Assembly (NCBI RefSeq): GCF_027595165.1 | Contig: NZ_CP097291.1 | Span: 3,814,943-3,878,942, forward strand | Source of the DNA: Providencia sp. PROV188 | GTDB lineage: Bacteria > Pseudomonadota > Gammaproteobacteria > Enterobacterales > Enterobacteriaceae | Direction of reading: 5' to 3' | DNA length: 64,000 nucleotides | Part shown: positions 46,950 to 58,610 of the stretch, piece after piece | Position numbering within the stretch: the first letter of the stretch is position 1 | How the letters are laid out: each line of letters starts with the position of its first letter | Notes under the pieces: model-generated | The model's input: the letters and a program-made list of their open reading frames with translations, nothing else | The model's database searches: none | Told to the model about the DNA's origin: nothing | Program-made: the position numbers and the translations under genes

Positions 46950-48608
46950 CTACTTGGTCTCATCTTTATTGGCGACACCGAGCACATGATAAACATAGTG
47001 GCGATAACCATCGAGTAACTGCTTATCTTCACAGTCATTCAGTTTACCGTCGCATAAATGGCGCATCTTAATATTCGCTTCATAGAACGGCGAAACTTTC
47101 AAATTTGCGCGTTCCAATAACATTCCACCAAGGAATGAAATGTCCGTTAACTCACCTGTTTTAATTGCGGTACCCGCTTTGAGATTATCTCTTAGGGTAA
47201 ACTGTGTCGCATAAGCAGGAGACGATAATGTGGACTTATATTTGTCCAAACTGATCCCCGGTTGATGGTCACCAAAATAGAGGAACATCAGTGGGCGCTG
47301 ACGCTTTTCCATAAACGAAACGAAATCACGAATGGCCGCATCAGAATGGACGATTTTTTCCATATAATGGCTAAATTCGCCTGCGGAATCTTTATTATCT
47401 AGCTTATCTTTAATTCCATAGTCATCACTGTGACCTTCTTTATAAGGTCCGTGTTCATACATGGTTAATGCAAAAATAAAGACGGGCTTGTCCGTTTCTG
47501 TTGCCAAAATTTCTTTTACGTACTTCAGCATATCTTCCGTGCTGATCGTCCATAAATTATCTTGCAACTTGCCTGGATAACCTAACTCTTGAGGCTGAAT
47601 GATACGGTCAACGCCCATCGTTTCATAAGCGTGACCAGAATGATAAGCCCCTTTATTAAACGGTGTCAGGACGACCGTATAATAACCGTTGGCTTTCATC
47701 TCTTTAAATAAGCTGTTATTTAAATGATCGACCACAAAATAGAACACACCGCTTTTTTGTGCTCCGAAATCATCGCTATTTAACCCCGTTAATGCAGAAA
47801 ACTCAGATAACCATGTTCCACCACCGAAGGTTTGTACGCGCATCGGACTATGTGCAATCATATTGGCATCTTGCTGAAACATAAATAACTCTGGCAGTTT
47901 AGTCCCTGCAGGTAAATCATAAACTTTTGGATCAACCGTGGATTCTTGTAACAACAGCAGAATGTCAGGCTTTTCGGTTTGTTCATTCTTCGCCAAAGAA
48001 ACATTCGCCGCTTTTTGTTCAAAATAGCTCGCATCACCCACAAAATGCGGTGATTTGTATTTCGCATTCTGTGCAGACATCACCAAGTTAGTCACTGTAC
48101 CACGACCTTTCGGCAACATTTGTGACCATTTATCAAAGTAATGCGTACTTGCCCAATCCGCCCCAAAGTAACCAACGATAACCATGAGCACACTAACCAC
48201 ACGTGATATCTTGCGTTTACATGGTGTCGATAAGCGCCAACTGATCACACCGTTGATGATAAGCAGAATAAATAACGCAAGTACCGCCACGCCCGCCAAC
48301 CAATAGTGACCTAATGTCCCTAAGTTGGAGGTATCCGTCATCAAATTAATATCAGTGAAGAAAAGTTGCTCTTTATAATAGTGAACTTTTAACTGATTAA
48401 AGATTTTGATGATAATAAACAGGGTACTCGTAATAATTGCAGAGAAAACCCAACGAGCAGTGACTGTAAATAAAACACCGAATATGACAGCATAAACACA
48501 AATGGAAATCAGACCAGGATAGATAACGCCACTTTTTTCAAAGACTAAAAACAGCGAGCCAATAAAAATCAGCGCCAGATAAATACTCGCAATTAGTTTT
48601 TTATTCAT
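46950..48608 (-). CDS. LtaS-like membrane phosphotransferase (alkaline phosphatase superfamily)
   Basis: The protein has five N-terminal membrane helices (about 5-155) and a periplasmic sulfatase-fold domain (about 213-500). Likely metal and nucleophile residues are Glu222 (Gln-Glu-Ser), Thr265 (Gly-Gly-Gly-Thr-Trp) and Asp-His in Tyr-Phe-Gly-Asp-His-Gln-Pro-Gly, the LtaS pattern. Such proteins move phosphoglycerol or phosphoethanolamine onto envelope glycans. The frame runs to a TTG at 48626, but ATG 48608 has GGAAG before it (552 residues). It may be first in an operon with the epimerase and ugd. The donor group is not known; no E. coli protein is a clear ortholog to my eye. Confidence 0.8.
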   Translation of the reverse strand: MNKKLIASIYLALIFIGSLFLVFEKSGVIYPGLISICVYAVIFGVLFTVTARWVFSAIITSTLFIIIKIFNQLKVHYYKEQLFFTDINLMTDTSNLGTLGHYWLAGVAVLALFILLIINGVISWRLSTPCKRKISRVVSVLMVIVGYFGADWASTHYFDKWSQMLPKGRGTVTNLVMSAQNAKYKSPHFVGDASYFEQKAANVSLAKNEQTEKPDILLLLQESTVDPKVYDLPAGTKLPELFMFQQDANMIAHSPMRVQTFGGGTWLSEFSALTGLNSDDFGAQKSGVFYFVVDHLNNSLFKEMKANGYYTVVLTPFNKGAYHSGHAYETMGVDRIIQPQELGYPGKLQDNLWTISTEDMLKYVKEILATETDKPVFIFALTMYEHGPYKEGHSDDYGIKDKLDNKDSAGEFSHYMEKIVHSDAAIRDFVSFMEKRQRPLMFLYFGDHQPGISLDKYKSTLSSPAYATQFTLRDNLKAGTAIKTGELTDISFLGGMLLERANLKVSPFYEANIKMRHLCDGKLNDCEDKQLLDGYRHYVYHVLGVANKDETK

Positions 48609-48683
48609 TTGACTTCCACAATTCACAAAAAGGTATCAAGGTTAACAAAACTGCCAACATTATAATGGCGAAAACCCTACAAT

Positions 48684-50552
48684 TTATTCAACAAAAATGC
48701 CTTTATCTCGTAAATAATGCCCATCTTCTTTACGACGAGTAAAGCCACTTTTATCAAAGAACTCGAGAATTTGAATCGCAAGTTTACGACCAATACCCAG
48801 TTCATTACGAAAATCAGCGGCAAAAATCACCTCGTGATCAGCACAATGACGTGAAATAATTTGGGCAAATTGGCGGATCTGTTCGCTGCTATAATACCTA
48901 TCGCGCACAATCGCTACGATCATCCCCATTTGTGCAGCTTTTTTCAGTATACGGCGAATAGTATCTTCATCGTGACCTGTTTCTACGGCAATATCGCGTA
49001 CCCAACGAGCTTCAGGATGCGAGAACAGCCCTTCCACTTGTTGCCAAATACCTTGCTGCTTGGCATCAAACACTAACCCATGCTGCGGCATATGCAACCA
49101 GCCACGAGTCTGCTTAATCACCCCCTCGGCAATCAAATCATTAATCAATTTGAATACCAAGGTTTCATCCATCGTAGGCAGCGCCATTCGTTTCAATCGC
49201 GCTTTACCGACACCAATCTGGTCGCTATGAACTTCATTGAAGTTTTCGAGGGATTGAGTCAACTTGTCCTTGGCAACCTGCGCTTTAAACGCAGAAAGTA
49301 CGACATCGCCGACACGAACAATATCAACTTGTTCCAACAAGGAATCTAATGCCGACTGAGTTAACTGGCGCGACCAACCGTAACTGTTTAAGTCTAGCTC
49401 ACCGCTGGGTAACTGTAGGTTAAGCTGCGCCAGCTCATCATCCGTTGCACATAAACGGGATAGCCAATCGAGAAACTCAGGTTGTCTCTTACCACGACGC
49501 GGAGACACTAAGCGGATCACTCGCGCACCAGCAAGGGTTTGCCGCGCACTAATATCGCGAATAATTAATCTGTCATTATCCACCAGCCACAGTGGCGTAT
49601 CTAAAATCAGCTCTGCCAACATTGGTGTTTCGCCCGATTCTGTCAGCAAAGAGACTCGCCCTGTAATGTGACTTGCACCGTGGTATAAATGCACGGGTTG
49701 CCAATGTTTAAGTGGCGCATCACAAGTCAGTTCCACTATCACCCGAGAGGCGATAAAAGCAGGTTGCTCGGCCAGCAGCCAATCACCACGGGTTATCGAC
49801 TCTTTATCGATATTCCCCGTTAAGTTAAGCGCGACGCGATCCCCTGCTTGAGCAAACTCAGCCACTTGGTTTTGGCGATGAATCCCACGAATACGGACTG
49901 GAGTATCCGCCCCCGTCACCCATAAGGATTCACCCACATTCACTTTACCCGCTAGCGCCGTTCCTGTGACTACAATCCCCGCCCCTTTCACATGGAAAAT
50001 ACGGTCGATGGCTAAACGAAAGCGCTGTTGCAGGTTAGTAGAAGAATTATGTTGTTGGTGTAGTTGCTGTAAGTATTGACGCAGTGCATCAATGCCCAGC
50101 CCTGTACTTGCTGAAGTGATAAATAGTGGCGCATTCAACCAGCCTTGGCGACGCAGTTCCGCGTGAACCTGCTGAGTGACCTCTGCCACTCTCGACTCAT
50201 CAACACGGTCGGCTTTGGTTAAAATCACCGAGACATCTTGGCAACCCGCAAGTCGTAAAATCGACAAATGCTCAAGGGTTTGCGCCATTATTCCATCGTC
50301 GCACGCCACCACCAGTAGGGCATGATTAACCCCACCGATCCCCGCCAACATGTTCGCGAGAAATTTTTCATGTCCGGGAACATCAATAAAACCGATTGAG
50401 CTACCGTCAGATTGCGGCCAATACGCATAGCCAAGGTCGATGGTCATTCCGCGTTTCTTCTCTTCTGGAAGATGCGCGGTGTTCACGCCTGTCAGCGCTT
50501 GAATTAACGATGTTTTACCATGGTCAACATGACCGGCTGTCGCAAAAATCAT
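48684..50552 (-). CDS. selB: Selenocysteine-specific elongation factor SelB
   Basis: SelB carries Sec-tRNA to UGA codons marked by a SECIS hairpin. The 622-residue protein (E. coli 614) has G1 Gly-His-Val-Asp-His-Gly-Lys-Thr (7-14), Asp-Val-Pro-Gly-His-Glu and Thr-Lys-Ala-Asp, followed by the beta-barrel domains and four C-terminal winged helices that bind SECIS. Its ATG overlaps the selA stop by 4 bases. Confidence 0.97.
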   Translation of the reverse strand: MIFATAGHVDHGKTSLIQALTGVNTAHLPEEKKRGMTIDLGYAYWPQSDGSSIGFIDVPGHEKFLANMLAGIGGVNHALLVVACDDGIMAQTLEHLSILRLAGCQDVSVILTKADRVDESRVAEVTQQVHAELRRQGWLNAPLFITSASTGLGIDALRQYLQQLHQQHNSSTNLQQRFRLAIDRIFHVKGAGIVVTGTALAGKVNVGESLWVTGADTPVRIRGIHRQNQVAEFAQAGDRVALNLTGNIDKESITRGDWLLAEQPAFIASRVIVELTCDAPLKHWQPVHLYHGASHITGRVSLLTESGETPMLAELILDTPLWLVDNDRLIIRDISARQTLAGARVIRLVSPRRGKRQPEFLDWLSRLCATDDELAQLNLQLPSGELDLNSYGWSRQLTQSALDSLLEQVDIVRVGDVVLSAFKAQVAKDKLTQSLENFNEVHSDQIGVGKARLKRMALPTMDETLVFKLINDLIAEGVIKQTRGWLHMPQHGLVFDAKQQGIWQQVEGLFSHPEARWVRDIAVETGHDEDTIRRILKKAAQMGMIVAIVRDRYYSSEQIRQFAQIISRHCADHEVIFAADFRNELGIGRKLAIQILEFFDKSGFTRRKEDGHYLRDKGIFVE

Positions 50553-51946
50553 GACAATAACGCCTGCACTAACTCGTGTTCATCCTCAAGACAACGTAGG
50601 TCTAGCCACAATTTGCCCTCTTTTAAACGTCCGATCACAGGCTGAGGTAATTGACGCCAACGGTTGGCAAGACGCTCTAAATTACCGCCTTTTCCATCAA
50701 GAGGCGCGAATGTAATCGCATAGCTGGGTAATCGGTCAACAGGAAGAGAGCCGCTACCAATTTGTGATAAACAAGGCTCAGTCTCGACAAAGAAACGATC
50801 CCCATAATAAGCTTGCAGCTTCACGAGGATATTTTCGGCACTCTGCCTAATTTCTTCTTGGGAACGTGTTAACCAACGTAATGTCGGCAGTTCAGTGGTA
50901 AGTTTTTCAGGGGTTAAATAGAGTTTTAGCGTCGCTTCTAACGCAGCTAGCACCATTTTATCTACGCGAAGGGCTCGTTTTAAGGGGTGTTTTTGAATGG
51001 CATCAATCCATTTTTTCTTACCGAGAATGATCCCCGCTTGAGGTCCTCCCAGAAGTTTGTCTCCAGAAATAGAGACTAAATCAATGCCTTGAGATAAATA
51101 CGCTTGTGGCATCGGCTCCGCAGGTAATCCATATGCAGTCATATCAATCATTGACCCACTGCCTAAATCAATCGCCGTTGGTAATTGGTATTTTTGCCCT
51201 AAAACAGCTAGCTCTTCCCCTTCAACTTCCGCGGTAAAGCCTTCAATACTGTAGTTACTGGTATGCACCTTCATTAACAACCCAGTTTGGTCATTAATGG
51301 CATTTTCATAATCCCGTAAATGGGTTCGGTTCGTGGTACCCACTTCAACCAATTTACAGCCTGCCTGAGCCATCACATCGGGAACGCGGAATGCGCCCCC
51401 AATTTCCACCAGCTCACCGCGAGAGACAATCACCTCGCGCTGCGGAGCTACCGTGGCTAATAACAGTAAAACCGCCGCCGCATTGTTATTCACAATACAG
51501 GCATCTTCTGCCCCTGTTAGTTGGCACAGTAAGTCAGCAATAGCACGGTCACGATGCCCTCGCGTTGCACCATCAAGAGAATATTCTAAAGTGACTGGCG
51601 AGCTCATCACTTGCGAGACCGCATGGATGGCGGTGTTGGACATCACCGCACGTCCTAGATTGGTGTGCAACACAGTCCCAGTCAAATTAAAGACGTTTTT
51701 TAACGCACTGTATTGCAATTTATCATGGCGAACAGAAAGTTCTGCTAACCAATCACCGTGCCAATCCGGTAAGCATCCGTCTTGTGCGATAGATGCTCGC
51801 GCTTGTTCCTGCATTTCACGAAGACATTCCGTGACCCAATGCAGACCCGATTTCTCTACCAACACCTGCGCTTCATCGAATTGCAAAAGCTTATCGATGG
51901 CTGGTAGCTGGCGGTATAGCGCGACATTTGATTCATCCATAGTCAC
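50549..51946 (-). CDS. selA: L-seryl-tRNA(Sec) selenium transferase
   Basis: SelA is a decameric PLP enzyme that turns Ser-tRNA(Sec) into Sec-tRNA(Sec) using selenophosphate. The 465-residue protein carries the PLP-binding Lys297 in [12 protein letters not shown] (E. coli Lys295). It lies 30 bases after fdhE and overlaps selB, so fdhE-selA-selB is probably one operon. In E. coli selAB and fdhE are far apart. Confidence 0.98.
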   Translation of the reverse strand: MTMDESNVALYRQLPAIDKLLQFDEAQVLVEKSGLHWVTECLREMQEQARASIAQDGCLPDWHGDWLAELSVRHDKLQYSALKNVFNLTGTVLHTNLGRAVMSNTAIHAVSQVMSSPVTLEYSLDGATRGHRDRAIADLLCQLTGAEDACIVNNNAAAVLLLLATVAPQREVIVSRGELVEIGGAFRVPDVMAQAGCKLVEVGTTNRTHLRDYENAINDQTGLLMKVHTSNYSIEGFTAEVEGEELAVLGQKYQLPTAIDLGSGSMIDMTAYGLPAEPMPQAYLSQGIDLVSISGDKLLGGPQAGIILGKKKWIDAIQKHPLKRALRVDKMVLAALEATLKLYLTPEKLTTELPTLRWLTRSQEEIRQSAENILVKLQAYYGDRFFVETEPCLSQIGSGSLPVDRLPSYAITFAPLDGKGGNLERLANRWRQLPQPVIGRLKEGKLWLDLRCLEDEHELVQALLS

Positions 51947-51976
51947 TCTTCTCTTTCTTACTGTGCAGCTAACAGA

Positions 51977-52912
51977 TTATTTTTCGCCAGGGAATAAGAA
52001 CGGGTTAATGCTGCTACGAGCAAAACCTTCTTCTTCCATACGTGCATCTAAAATGATCGAAGCTAAATCATCCGCTACCGCTTCCACTTTGGCTTCTTTC
52101 TCTTGGTATAAGACTTTCAGATAGCTACCACAGTCACCGCAACTTTCTGCTTTCACTGCCGCATTTTCATCATCCAGAGACCAGTAATTCAGGTCACGAG
52201 TTTGTTCGCAGTTACTGCATTTCACACGAACCATGTGCCACTCTGTTTCACACAGTGTGCAGTGCAAATAGCGTAAGCCTTGGCTAGTCCCAATTTGTAC
52301 AATGCTAGAAACAGGCATGCTGTTGCACACTGGGCAGTAATGACGGTGATCTCCGTGTTCTGCGCGAGCTTTACCTGGAATATTGGCGGCCATTTGTGCC
52401 CAATAGACAGACAATGCCGCCCAAATGAACATAGATTTATCCGCAGGGACTTTTTCAAACTGTTCGTTTAACAGCGCAGTTGCCATCTCTTCGAGTTCAG
52501 CTTCTGATGCTTTTTCTAAGTTTTCCAAGGCAGTACGGACAGAATCTGGCACGATCGGCATCAATTCGGCGATGATTGAACGTAATAATTTGTGCCAGTG
52601 ATCCGTGCGTGGGAATGTTTTTGCATCTAATGGTGCAGTATTCGTTGCCATTGAACGCGCTAAAACCGCTTCCATATCCATCTCTAATGGATTGTCATGT
52701 TGCGCATTATTTTGTGCCGTTGCCACTTCCGCAGCGAAGTTCAGATAATCTGCAAAAGGATGTTCACCAACGCCTAACTCTTTTAATCTTTCTGCACGAC
52801 GTTGATAAAGGCTTTTTAAATTCGGGAATAAAACAGGCGGAATAAAGCCGATGCCTTTCTCTTTTAATCTCTCTTGACCTAATTCTTCTTTCGGGACGAT
52901 ACGAATACCCAT
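51977..52912 (-). CDS. fdhE: Formate dehydrogenase accessory protein FdhE
   Basis: FdhE is a rubredoxin-like iron protein needed for activity of the respiratory formate dehydrogenases. The 311-residue protein has four Cys-x2-Cys pairs in its C-terminal half (CPVCNS, CTLCET, CSNCEQ, CGDCGS), as in E. coli. The frame is open to 52981, but ATG 52912 fits the family and follows AGAGAG. In E. coli it is the last gene of the fdoGHI operon; here a membrane-protein gene on the other strand separates them. Confidence 0.96.
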   Translation of the reverse strand: MGIRIVPKEELGQERLKEKGIGFIPPVLFPNLKSLYQRRAERLKELGVGEHPFADYLNFAAEVATAQNNAQHDNPLEMDMEAVLARSMATNTAPLDAKTFPRTDHWHKLLRSIIAELMPIVPDSVRTALENLEKASEAELEEMATALLNEQFEKVPADKSMFIWAALSVYWAQMAANIPGKARAEHGDHRHYCPVCNSMPVSSIVQIGTSQGLRYLHCTLCETEWHMVRVKCSNCEQTRDLNYWSLDDENAAVKAESCGDCGSYLKVLYQEKEAKVEAVADDLASIILDARMEEEGFARSSINPFLFPGEK

Positions 52913-53228
52913 TGCTCTCTCTCTTTTATATTTTTTATAACAACTTACTCCGAGAAATTGCCTATTCGCATTTCCCCGCAAGCCTCTAAGAAAATATTCG
53001 ATTAACCAGCAAGTCTTGCCGTTTTACCCGTCAGGATAAAACAAAAGTCGCTGATAGGCTACTCTAGCCCTCCGAATATTCACCGTTGTTAACCCTGGTT
53101 TGTATGTGGAAATAACAAATTGGTATTAGGGCATTTTTATTTGATATAACTACTGTTATTTCCATGATGTTAATCCAATTGGCACATATAATAGTGTGCT
53201 CTCTATCCGCATCATAAAGGGCAACAAT
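52913..53228. other. Divergent intergenic region between fdhE and the DUF1275 gene
   Basis: About 315 bases without a gene. It must hold promoters for both sides. I looked for an FNR site (TTGAT-n4-ATCAA) and saw none that fits. Confidence 0.5.
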
Positions 53229-53882
53229 ATGACGTCATTATTTCACTTCGAAGCGAAGTCTCACACACCCTTCTTTTTATTGCTTGCCTTTATTGGCGGA
53301 TTTGTCGATGCCTGCTCATTTGTCATCTTTGAGGTATTTACTGGCCATCTGACGGGAAATAGCATTTTAAGTATGATTTACCTCGCCAAAATGAATATTG
53401 GCATGTTGCTACTCTCTGCAATTTCCATATTAGGATTTTTTGCAGGAACATTTTTGGGTTCTTGGATTCGGCTCAAGCATAGCGCAATCGTGTTATACCG
53501 CTTTGTTCTAGGTCTGGTATTTTTAATATTTAGTGGTGTTTTCACTATTTATTTTTTCATCCAGCCTTTGTATTCACCTGATTTAGCCATTTTGCTGATC
53601 AGCTTATCAATGGGAATTCAAAATGGTTATTTTAATAAGGCAGGAACAGTTGGGATCCACTCCACCTATGTCACCGGCATGACCACATCCTGCATTAATG
53701 CCTTTTTGAAAAATGTGCCCGGGGACAGTAGCAAAAAAGTTTTACTCTTGGCTGTACTCTCTTTTATTACGGGGGGATTAGCGGGCGGGGTTTTATCGGT
53801 GAATTACCAATATGTCGGGTTTTCTGCCGTATTAGTTCTCTTGGGATGTGCGCTAATTTACAGCTTCACAATCCGTGATTAG
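53229..53882 (+). CDS. DUF1275 (YoaK) family membrane protein
   Basis: A 217-residue membrane protein with six predicted helices. It has the family pattern Gly-Gly-Phe-Val-Asp-Ala-Cys-Ser-Phe and Thr-Gly-His-Leu-Thr-Gly-Asn near the N-terminus, and Gly-x-Gln-Asn-Gly and Thr-Tyr-Val-Thr-Gly-Met-Thr in the middle. Function is unknown. ATG 53229 is chosen over an upstream ATG at 53196. It is oriented against its neighbours and breaks what is otherwise an fdoGHI-fdhE block, so it looks like an insertion. Confidence 0.88.
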   Translation: MTSLFHFEAKSHTPFFLLLAFIGGFVDACSFVIFEVFTGHLTGNSILSMIYLAKMNIGMLLLSAISILGFFAGTFLGSWIRLKHSAIVLYRFVLGLVFLIFSGVFTIYFFIQPLYSPDLAILLISLSMGIQNGYFNKAGTVGIHSTYVTGMTTSCINAFLKNVPGDSSKKVLLLAVLSFITGGLAGGVLSVNYQYVGFSAVLVLLGCALIYSFTIRD

Positions 53883-53901
53883 CACTATCTATTTTAGTGA
53901 T

Positions 53902-53932
53902 AAAAAAAGCCCACAACCAATGTTGTGGGCTT
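53902..53932. terminator. Terminator for fdoGHI, between convergent genes
   Basis: An 11-bp perfect stem (AAGCCCACAAC with GTTGTGGGCTT) and 4-base loop are followed on the minus strand by a T-run (A at 53902-53908 on the plus strand). It also follows the DUF1275 stop, though the plus-side T-run is weak. Confidence 0.9.
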
Positions 53933-53953
53933 GATTCATCGAGACAAAAACAC

Positions 53954-54610
53954 TTAGTTTTTCTCTTGCTGCTCTTGTTGCTGTTTCTCTTTAGCAACTA
54001 GCTCGCGGTACCAACGTGGGTGGTGCTTTCTCGCCCAACCACGTGTTACCCAACCTTCAACCATCGCACGCACAGAGCCTTTGACCCAAATTGCCGCATA
54101 CGCATGCACAACAATCATCAGGATCAAGCCAATGGCTGACAGCGAGTGAATAAGAATCGCTGCACGGTACACTGGGATTGGGAAATAGTCCGCGAAGAAT
54201 GGGCGCCACATAATCACGCCAGTGACAACCAATGCCAGTAAGCAGATAGTGACCACCCAATACACCCCTTTCTGACCGAGGTTATATTGGCCTACGTCGC
54301 CAGCTTCTTCGTTTTTCAGTACCTTACCGATATTTTTCCCCCACTTGATATCTTCTTTATTAATGAAGTTATGGTGGAAATAACGGAAGAACATAAAGAC
54401 GAACAGCAAGAACATCGCCGTACCCACAAATGGATGCAAAATTCGAGACAGTTGTGGCGTGCCTAAAATGTTCATAAACCAGTTCAGCGATGGGAAGAAA
54501 AAGCCCAGCCCGCTGATAGCCGTGAACAAGAAGCAAATCACAACCGCCCAGTGATTGATCCTTTCAATCGGTTTGTGGCGAATAATTTTGTCGTTATCAT
54601 CTGGCATCAT
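53954..54610 (-). CDS. fdoI: Formate dehydrogenase-O cytochrome b556 subunit
   Basis: FdoI is the membrane subunit that passes electrons to quinone through two b hemes. The 218-residue protein (E. coli 211) has four membrane helices, with candidate heme ligands in Ile-Asn-His-Trp, Leu-His-Pro-Phe-Val-Gly and the last helix (Ile-His-Ser-Leu...Val-Val-His-Ala-Tyr). Its ATG overlaps the fdoH stop by 4 bases. The Gln/Glu-rich tail is slightly longer than in E. coli. Confidence 0.95.
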   Translation of the reverse strand: MMPDDNDKIIRHKPIERINHWAVVICFLFTAISGLGFFFPSLNWFMNILGTPQLSRILHPFVGTAMFLLFVFMFFRYFHHNFINKEDIKWGKNIGKVLKNEEAGDVGQYNLGQKGVYWVVTICLLALVVTGVIMWRPFFADYFPIPVYRAAILIHSLSAIGLILMIVVHAYAAIWVKGSVRAMVEGWVTRGWARKHHPRWYRELVAKEKQQQEQQEKN

Positions 54611-55551
54611 TTCTGATCCTCCCCGTCTTTTGATTTCGAAGTGTCAGACGACATTGCGTTATGCAAATCTTCTAGAGCCTCTTCTTCATCTTTCTTGGAG
54701 ACGCGGTTTGGACCAATTCCCACATAGTGGAAAATTGCCGCCGCAAATGTTGCCGCAAAACCAACCGCAGCAATCGGCTTCCAGATACCTTTCCAGAAGG
54801 TAACTGTTGGGCTGATGGTCGGGTTTTCTGGTAATCCGTGATACAACTGCGGCTTATCTGCATGGTGCAATACATACATAACGTGCGTACCGCCCACACC
54901 TTGTGGATCGTATAAACCTGCGTTTGCATAACCACGAGTTTTCAGCTCTTCAACACGCTCGCCAGCCATGCCAATCATGTCTTCTTTGCTACCAAAATGA
55001 ATAGCGCCAGTTGGACATGTTTTCACACAAGCAGGCTCTTGACCGACTTCAACACGGTCGACACACAGCGTACATTTGTATGCGCGGTTGTCTTCTTTGT
55101 TGATGCGTGGCACGTTGAACGGGCAACCCGCGATACAGTAACCACAACCGATACAGTGTTCAGATTGGAAATCCACGATACCGTTTTTATACTGGACGAT
55201 TGCGCCTTCTGATGGGCATGCTTTCAGGCAGCCCGGATCAGCACAGTGCATACAGCCATCTTTACGGATCAGCCATTCAAATTTATCGTTCTCTTCCACT
55301 TCAGAGAAGCGCATTACTGTCCATGACTTAGCGGTTAAATCCGTTGGGTTGTCATACACCCCAACGTTTGTTCCGATTTTGTCGCGGATATCGTTCCATT
55401 CGGAACACGCAACCTGACACGCTTTACAGCCGATACAGGTTGTGACGTCAATCAGCTTTGCAACTTCTTCCTTATAGTCCCGCACCTGAGGTGCGGGCGT
55501 CAGGGAATTGGTGGCCGAGCGACGAATAATGTCCTGAGATTGCATTGACAT
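54607..55551 (-). CDS. fdoH: Formate dehydrogenase-O iron-sulfur subunit
   Basis: FdoH carries four [4Fe-4S] clusters from FdoG to the membrane. The 314-residue protein has four ferredoxin-type cysteine groups (first [11 protein letters not shown] near 38-48, last Cys-Val-Lys-Thr-Cys-Pro) and a single C-terminal membrane helix (about 258-280). It starts 11 bases after fdoG and overlaps fdoI. Confidence 0.96.
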   Translation of the reverse strand: MSMQSQDIIRRSATNSLTPAPQVRDYKEEVAKLIDVTTCIGCKACQVACSEWNDIRDKIGTNVGVYDNPTDLTAKSWTVMRFSEVEENDKFEWLIRKDGCMHCADPGCLKACPSEGAIVQYKNGIVDFQSEHCIGCGYCIAGCPFNVPRINKEDNRAYKCTLCVDRVEVGQEPACVKTCPTGAIHFGSKEDMIGMAGERVEELKTRGYANAGLYDPQGVGGTHVMYVLHHADKPQLYHGLPENPTISPTVTFWKGIWKPIAAVGFAATFAAAIFHYVGIGPNRVSKKDEEEALEDLHNAMSSDTSKSKDGEDQK

Positions 55552-55562
55552 AATTTATCTCC

Positions 55563-58500
55563 TTACACCTTTTCCACGTTGACAAGGAATGATTTAAATT
55601 CCGGCGTCTGAGTATTCGCATCACCCACATATGGCGTTAATGTGTTGGTGATAAAGCCCTTCACTGCAACACCTTCAAAGCCCCAGTGAATTGGAATACC
55701 GATGGTATCGATGTCTTTTCCATCCACTTGCAGGGTTTTAATGCGTTTAGTGACCACGGCTTTCGCTTTGATGTAACCACGTTTAGAACTGACCTTAACC
55801 GTATCGCCTTGCTCGATGCCTTTTTCTTTCGCTAAACGTTCACCAATTTCAATGAACTGTTGAGGTTGGATAATGGCATTTAACAGCGCATGCTTCGTCC
55901 AATAGTGGAAGTGCTCAGTTAAGCGGTAAGTGGTACCCACGTATGGGAACTCAGTCGCTTTACCCATTTGCGCCCAGTCGTCTTTAAACACACGAGCAGC
56001 AGGGTTTGACACCACATTTGGATGCAGCGGGTTAGTATCCAGCGGCGTTTCGATTGGTTCGTAATGCTCTGGGAATGGACCTTCTGCCATCTTATCCAGT
56101 GCAAATAAACGACCCATACCTTCAGGCTGCATGATAAATGGACCGACACCGCTTCCTGGGGCTGCAGTGCTGTAGTCTGGAATATCCATACCTACCCACT
56201 TGCTACCATTCCACTCAAGGATTTGGCGCTTCGGATCCCATGGTTTACCCATTGGGTCAGCCGACGCACGGTTATAAATCACGCGGCGGTTCAGTGGCCA
56301 TGCCCATGCCCAACCTAATGTGTTACCCAGACCCGTTGGGTCGGAGTTATCACGGTTAGCCATTTGGTTACCTTTCGGCGTCCAGCTACCAGAGAAGATC
56401 CAGCAACCACTAGCCGTCGTACCGTCATCACGTAATTGCGCAAACGAACTAAGCAGTTCGCCTTTTTTCACAATCACGTTGCCGTCAGCATCTTTCAGGT
56501 CTTCTAATGCGTAACCGTTGCTTTCTTGAGCCACTTCTTCCGGCGTTGGATTATCGCGGTCGAGGTAATCCCAAGTCATGCTCAGAACCTGTTCAGGTAC
56601 TGCGCCGCCTTCAGTTTCATACATTTGACGCAGGCGATGGTAGATACCTGACAGGATTTCACCATCACTGATAGCTTCACCTGGGGCGTCTGCACCTTTC
56701 CAGTGCCACTGTAACCAACGTGCTGAGTTAACAATTGAACCGTTTTCTTCAGCGAAACAGCAAGATGGCAGACGGAACACGGTGGTTTGAATCTCTTCCG
56801 GTTTCACATCGTTCATTTCGCCGTGATTTTGCCAGAAGTTTGCAGTTTCTGTGTTCAGCGGGTCGATAGTAATTAAGAACTTCAGCTTAGAAAGCGATTT
56901 CGAGACTTTGTTCTTGTTCGGGAATGAGGCTAATGGGTTAAAGCCTTGGCAGATATAGCCGTTAACTTCGCCCTTATCCATCATTTCAAAATAACGTAGA
57001 ACGTCGTAGCCCTGATCCCACTTAGGTAACAGGTCGAAGCCCCAGTTATTCTCTTTCTGCGCTTTATCGCCATAGAAAGTCTTCATTAAACTGACGAAGA
57101 ATTTAGGGTAGTTGCCCCAATAGTTCACCTGACCAGCAACGGTCGCTTTTGGTGTATTCGCCGCTAAATAGCTTTCTAAGGTTGTTTGTTTTTCTGATGG
57201 TAATGTCAGGTAACCCGGTAAGCTCTGAGATAACAGACCTAAGTCAGTCAGACCTTGGATGTTGGAGTGTCCACGCAGTGCGTTCACACCACCACCTAAC
57301 ATACCCATGTTACCAAGCAGTAACTGGATCATCGCCATGGTACGAATGTTCTGCGCACCAACGGTATGTTGAGTCCAACCCAGCGCATATAAGAAGGACG
57401 CTGTTTTGTCTTTCGCGCTAGTTTCTGCAATGTATTCGCAGACTTGTAAGAAGTCTTTGATTGGCGTACCACAGATGTTGTTAACCACTTCTGGGGTATA
57501 ACGGCTCACGTGCTCTTTCAATAGGTTCAGAACACAACGTGGATTTTTCAGAGTCGGATCGCGCAGCGCTAAGCCGTTCTCATCCATCTCGTAGTTCCAC
57601 GTGGTTTTGTCGTATTGACGTTTTTCTGCATCGTAACCGGTGAACAGACCGTCATCAAAACCGAAGTCTTCACGGATAACTAAGCTGGCGTTGGTGTACG
57701 CCTCAACGTATTCACGTTGAATTTTTTCGTTATCCAGCAAGTATTTGATAACACCTGACAGGAAGGCAATATCGGTACCTGAACGGATAGGCGTGTAAAA
57801 ATCCGCCACAGCCGCAGTACGGGTAAAGCGTGGATCGATAACGATTAATTTTGCTTTATTGTGGATTTTCGCTTCCATCGCCCAGCGGAAACCGACTGGA
57901 TGCGCTTCTGCCGCATTACCGCCCATAACGACGATCAGGTTTGCGTTTTTAATGTCAACCCAGTGGTTGGTCATCGCACCGCGACCAAATGTTGGAGCAA
58001 GACTTGCTACCGTTGGTCCGTGTCAGACACGCGCTTGGTTATCCACGGCAAGCATGCCGAGGGCGCGACTAAATTTTTGGGTTACAAAACCTGTTTCGTT
58101 ACTTGCCGCTGATGCACACAGCATACCGGTGGTTAACCAACGATTGACCGTTACACCATCTTTATTCTGTTTAATGAAGTTTGCATCACGGTCTTCTTTC
58201 ATTAACTTGGCGATGCGGTCAAACGCGTCGTTCCAAGTGATGCGTTTCCATTCATTAGTGCCTGGTTCGCGAACTTCTGGATACTTGAGTCGACTCTCAC
58301 TGTGGATAAAGTCGATTAATCCTGCACCTTTAGGACAAAGTGCACCACGGTTTACCGGATGATCCGGGTCCCCTTCGATATGAAAAATGCTTTCTTTCGC
58401 ATTCTTCGCGCCATCACCTAGGCTGTACATTAACAGCCCACAGCCGACAGAACAGTAGGTACAGGTATTTCGAGTCTCTTTTGCACGCAGTAGTTTATAC

Positions 58501-58610
58501 TGGCGTGTAGAGGCTAATGCAGTTGCTGGAGCAAAACCCAGCGCTGCTGCCGTTGTACCTGCCATACCGCCAGCGCAGATCTTAAAGAACTGCCTTCTGC
58601 TGACTTGCAT
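55563..58610 (-). CDS. fdoG: Formate dehydrogenase-O major subunit, selenocysteine-containing
   Basis: FdoG oxidises formate at a molybdopterin site containing selenocysteine, in the periplasm. The frame is one gene of 1015 residues read through an in-frame UGA at 58025-58023 (Sec196, the E. coli position). ATG 58610 has AGGAG before it and matches the E. coli start; an ATG seven codons upstream is less likely. It has a Tat signal (Ser-Arg-Arg-Gln-Phe-Phe-Lys), Cys50, Cys53, Cys57 and Cys92 for a [4Fe-4S] cluster, and then the Mo-bisMGD domains. FdoG or the anaerobic FdnG is hard to tell by sequence; the neighbourhood (fdhE, fdhD) supports Fdo. Confidence 0.96.
57994..58025 (-). promoter_or_regulatory. 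Selenocysteine UGA and SECIS hairpin of fdoG
   Basis: Downstream of UGA (58025-58023) the mRNA can fold as GG, bulged U (58009), AGCA, loop AGUCU, UGCU, CC (58011-57994). In E. coli fdhF the SelB-binding hairpin has the same layout: GG, bulged U, UGCA, loop GGUCU, UGCA, CC. The bulged U and the loop GU needed for SelB are preserved, and the helix bases covary. The base of the hairpin lies 11 bases after the UGA. Confidence 0.9.
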
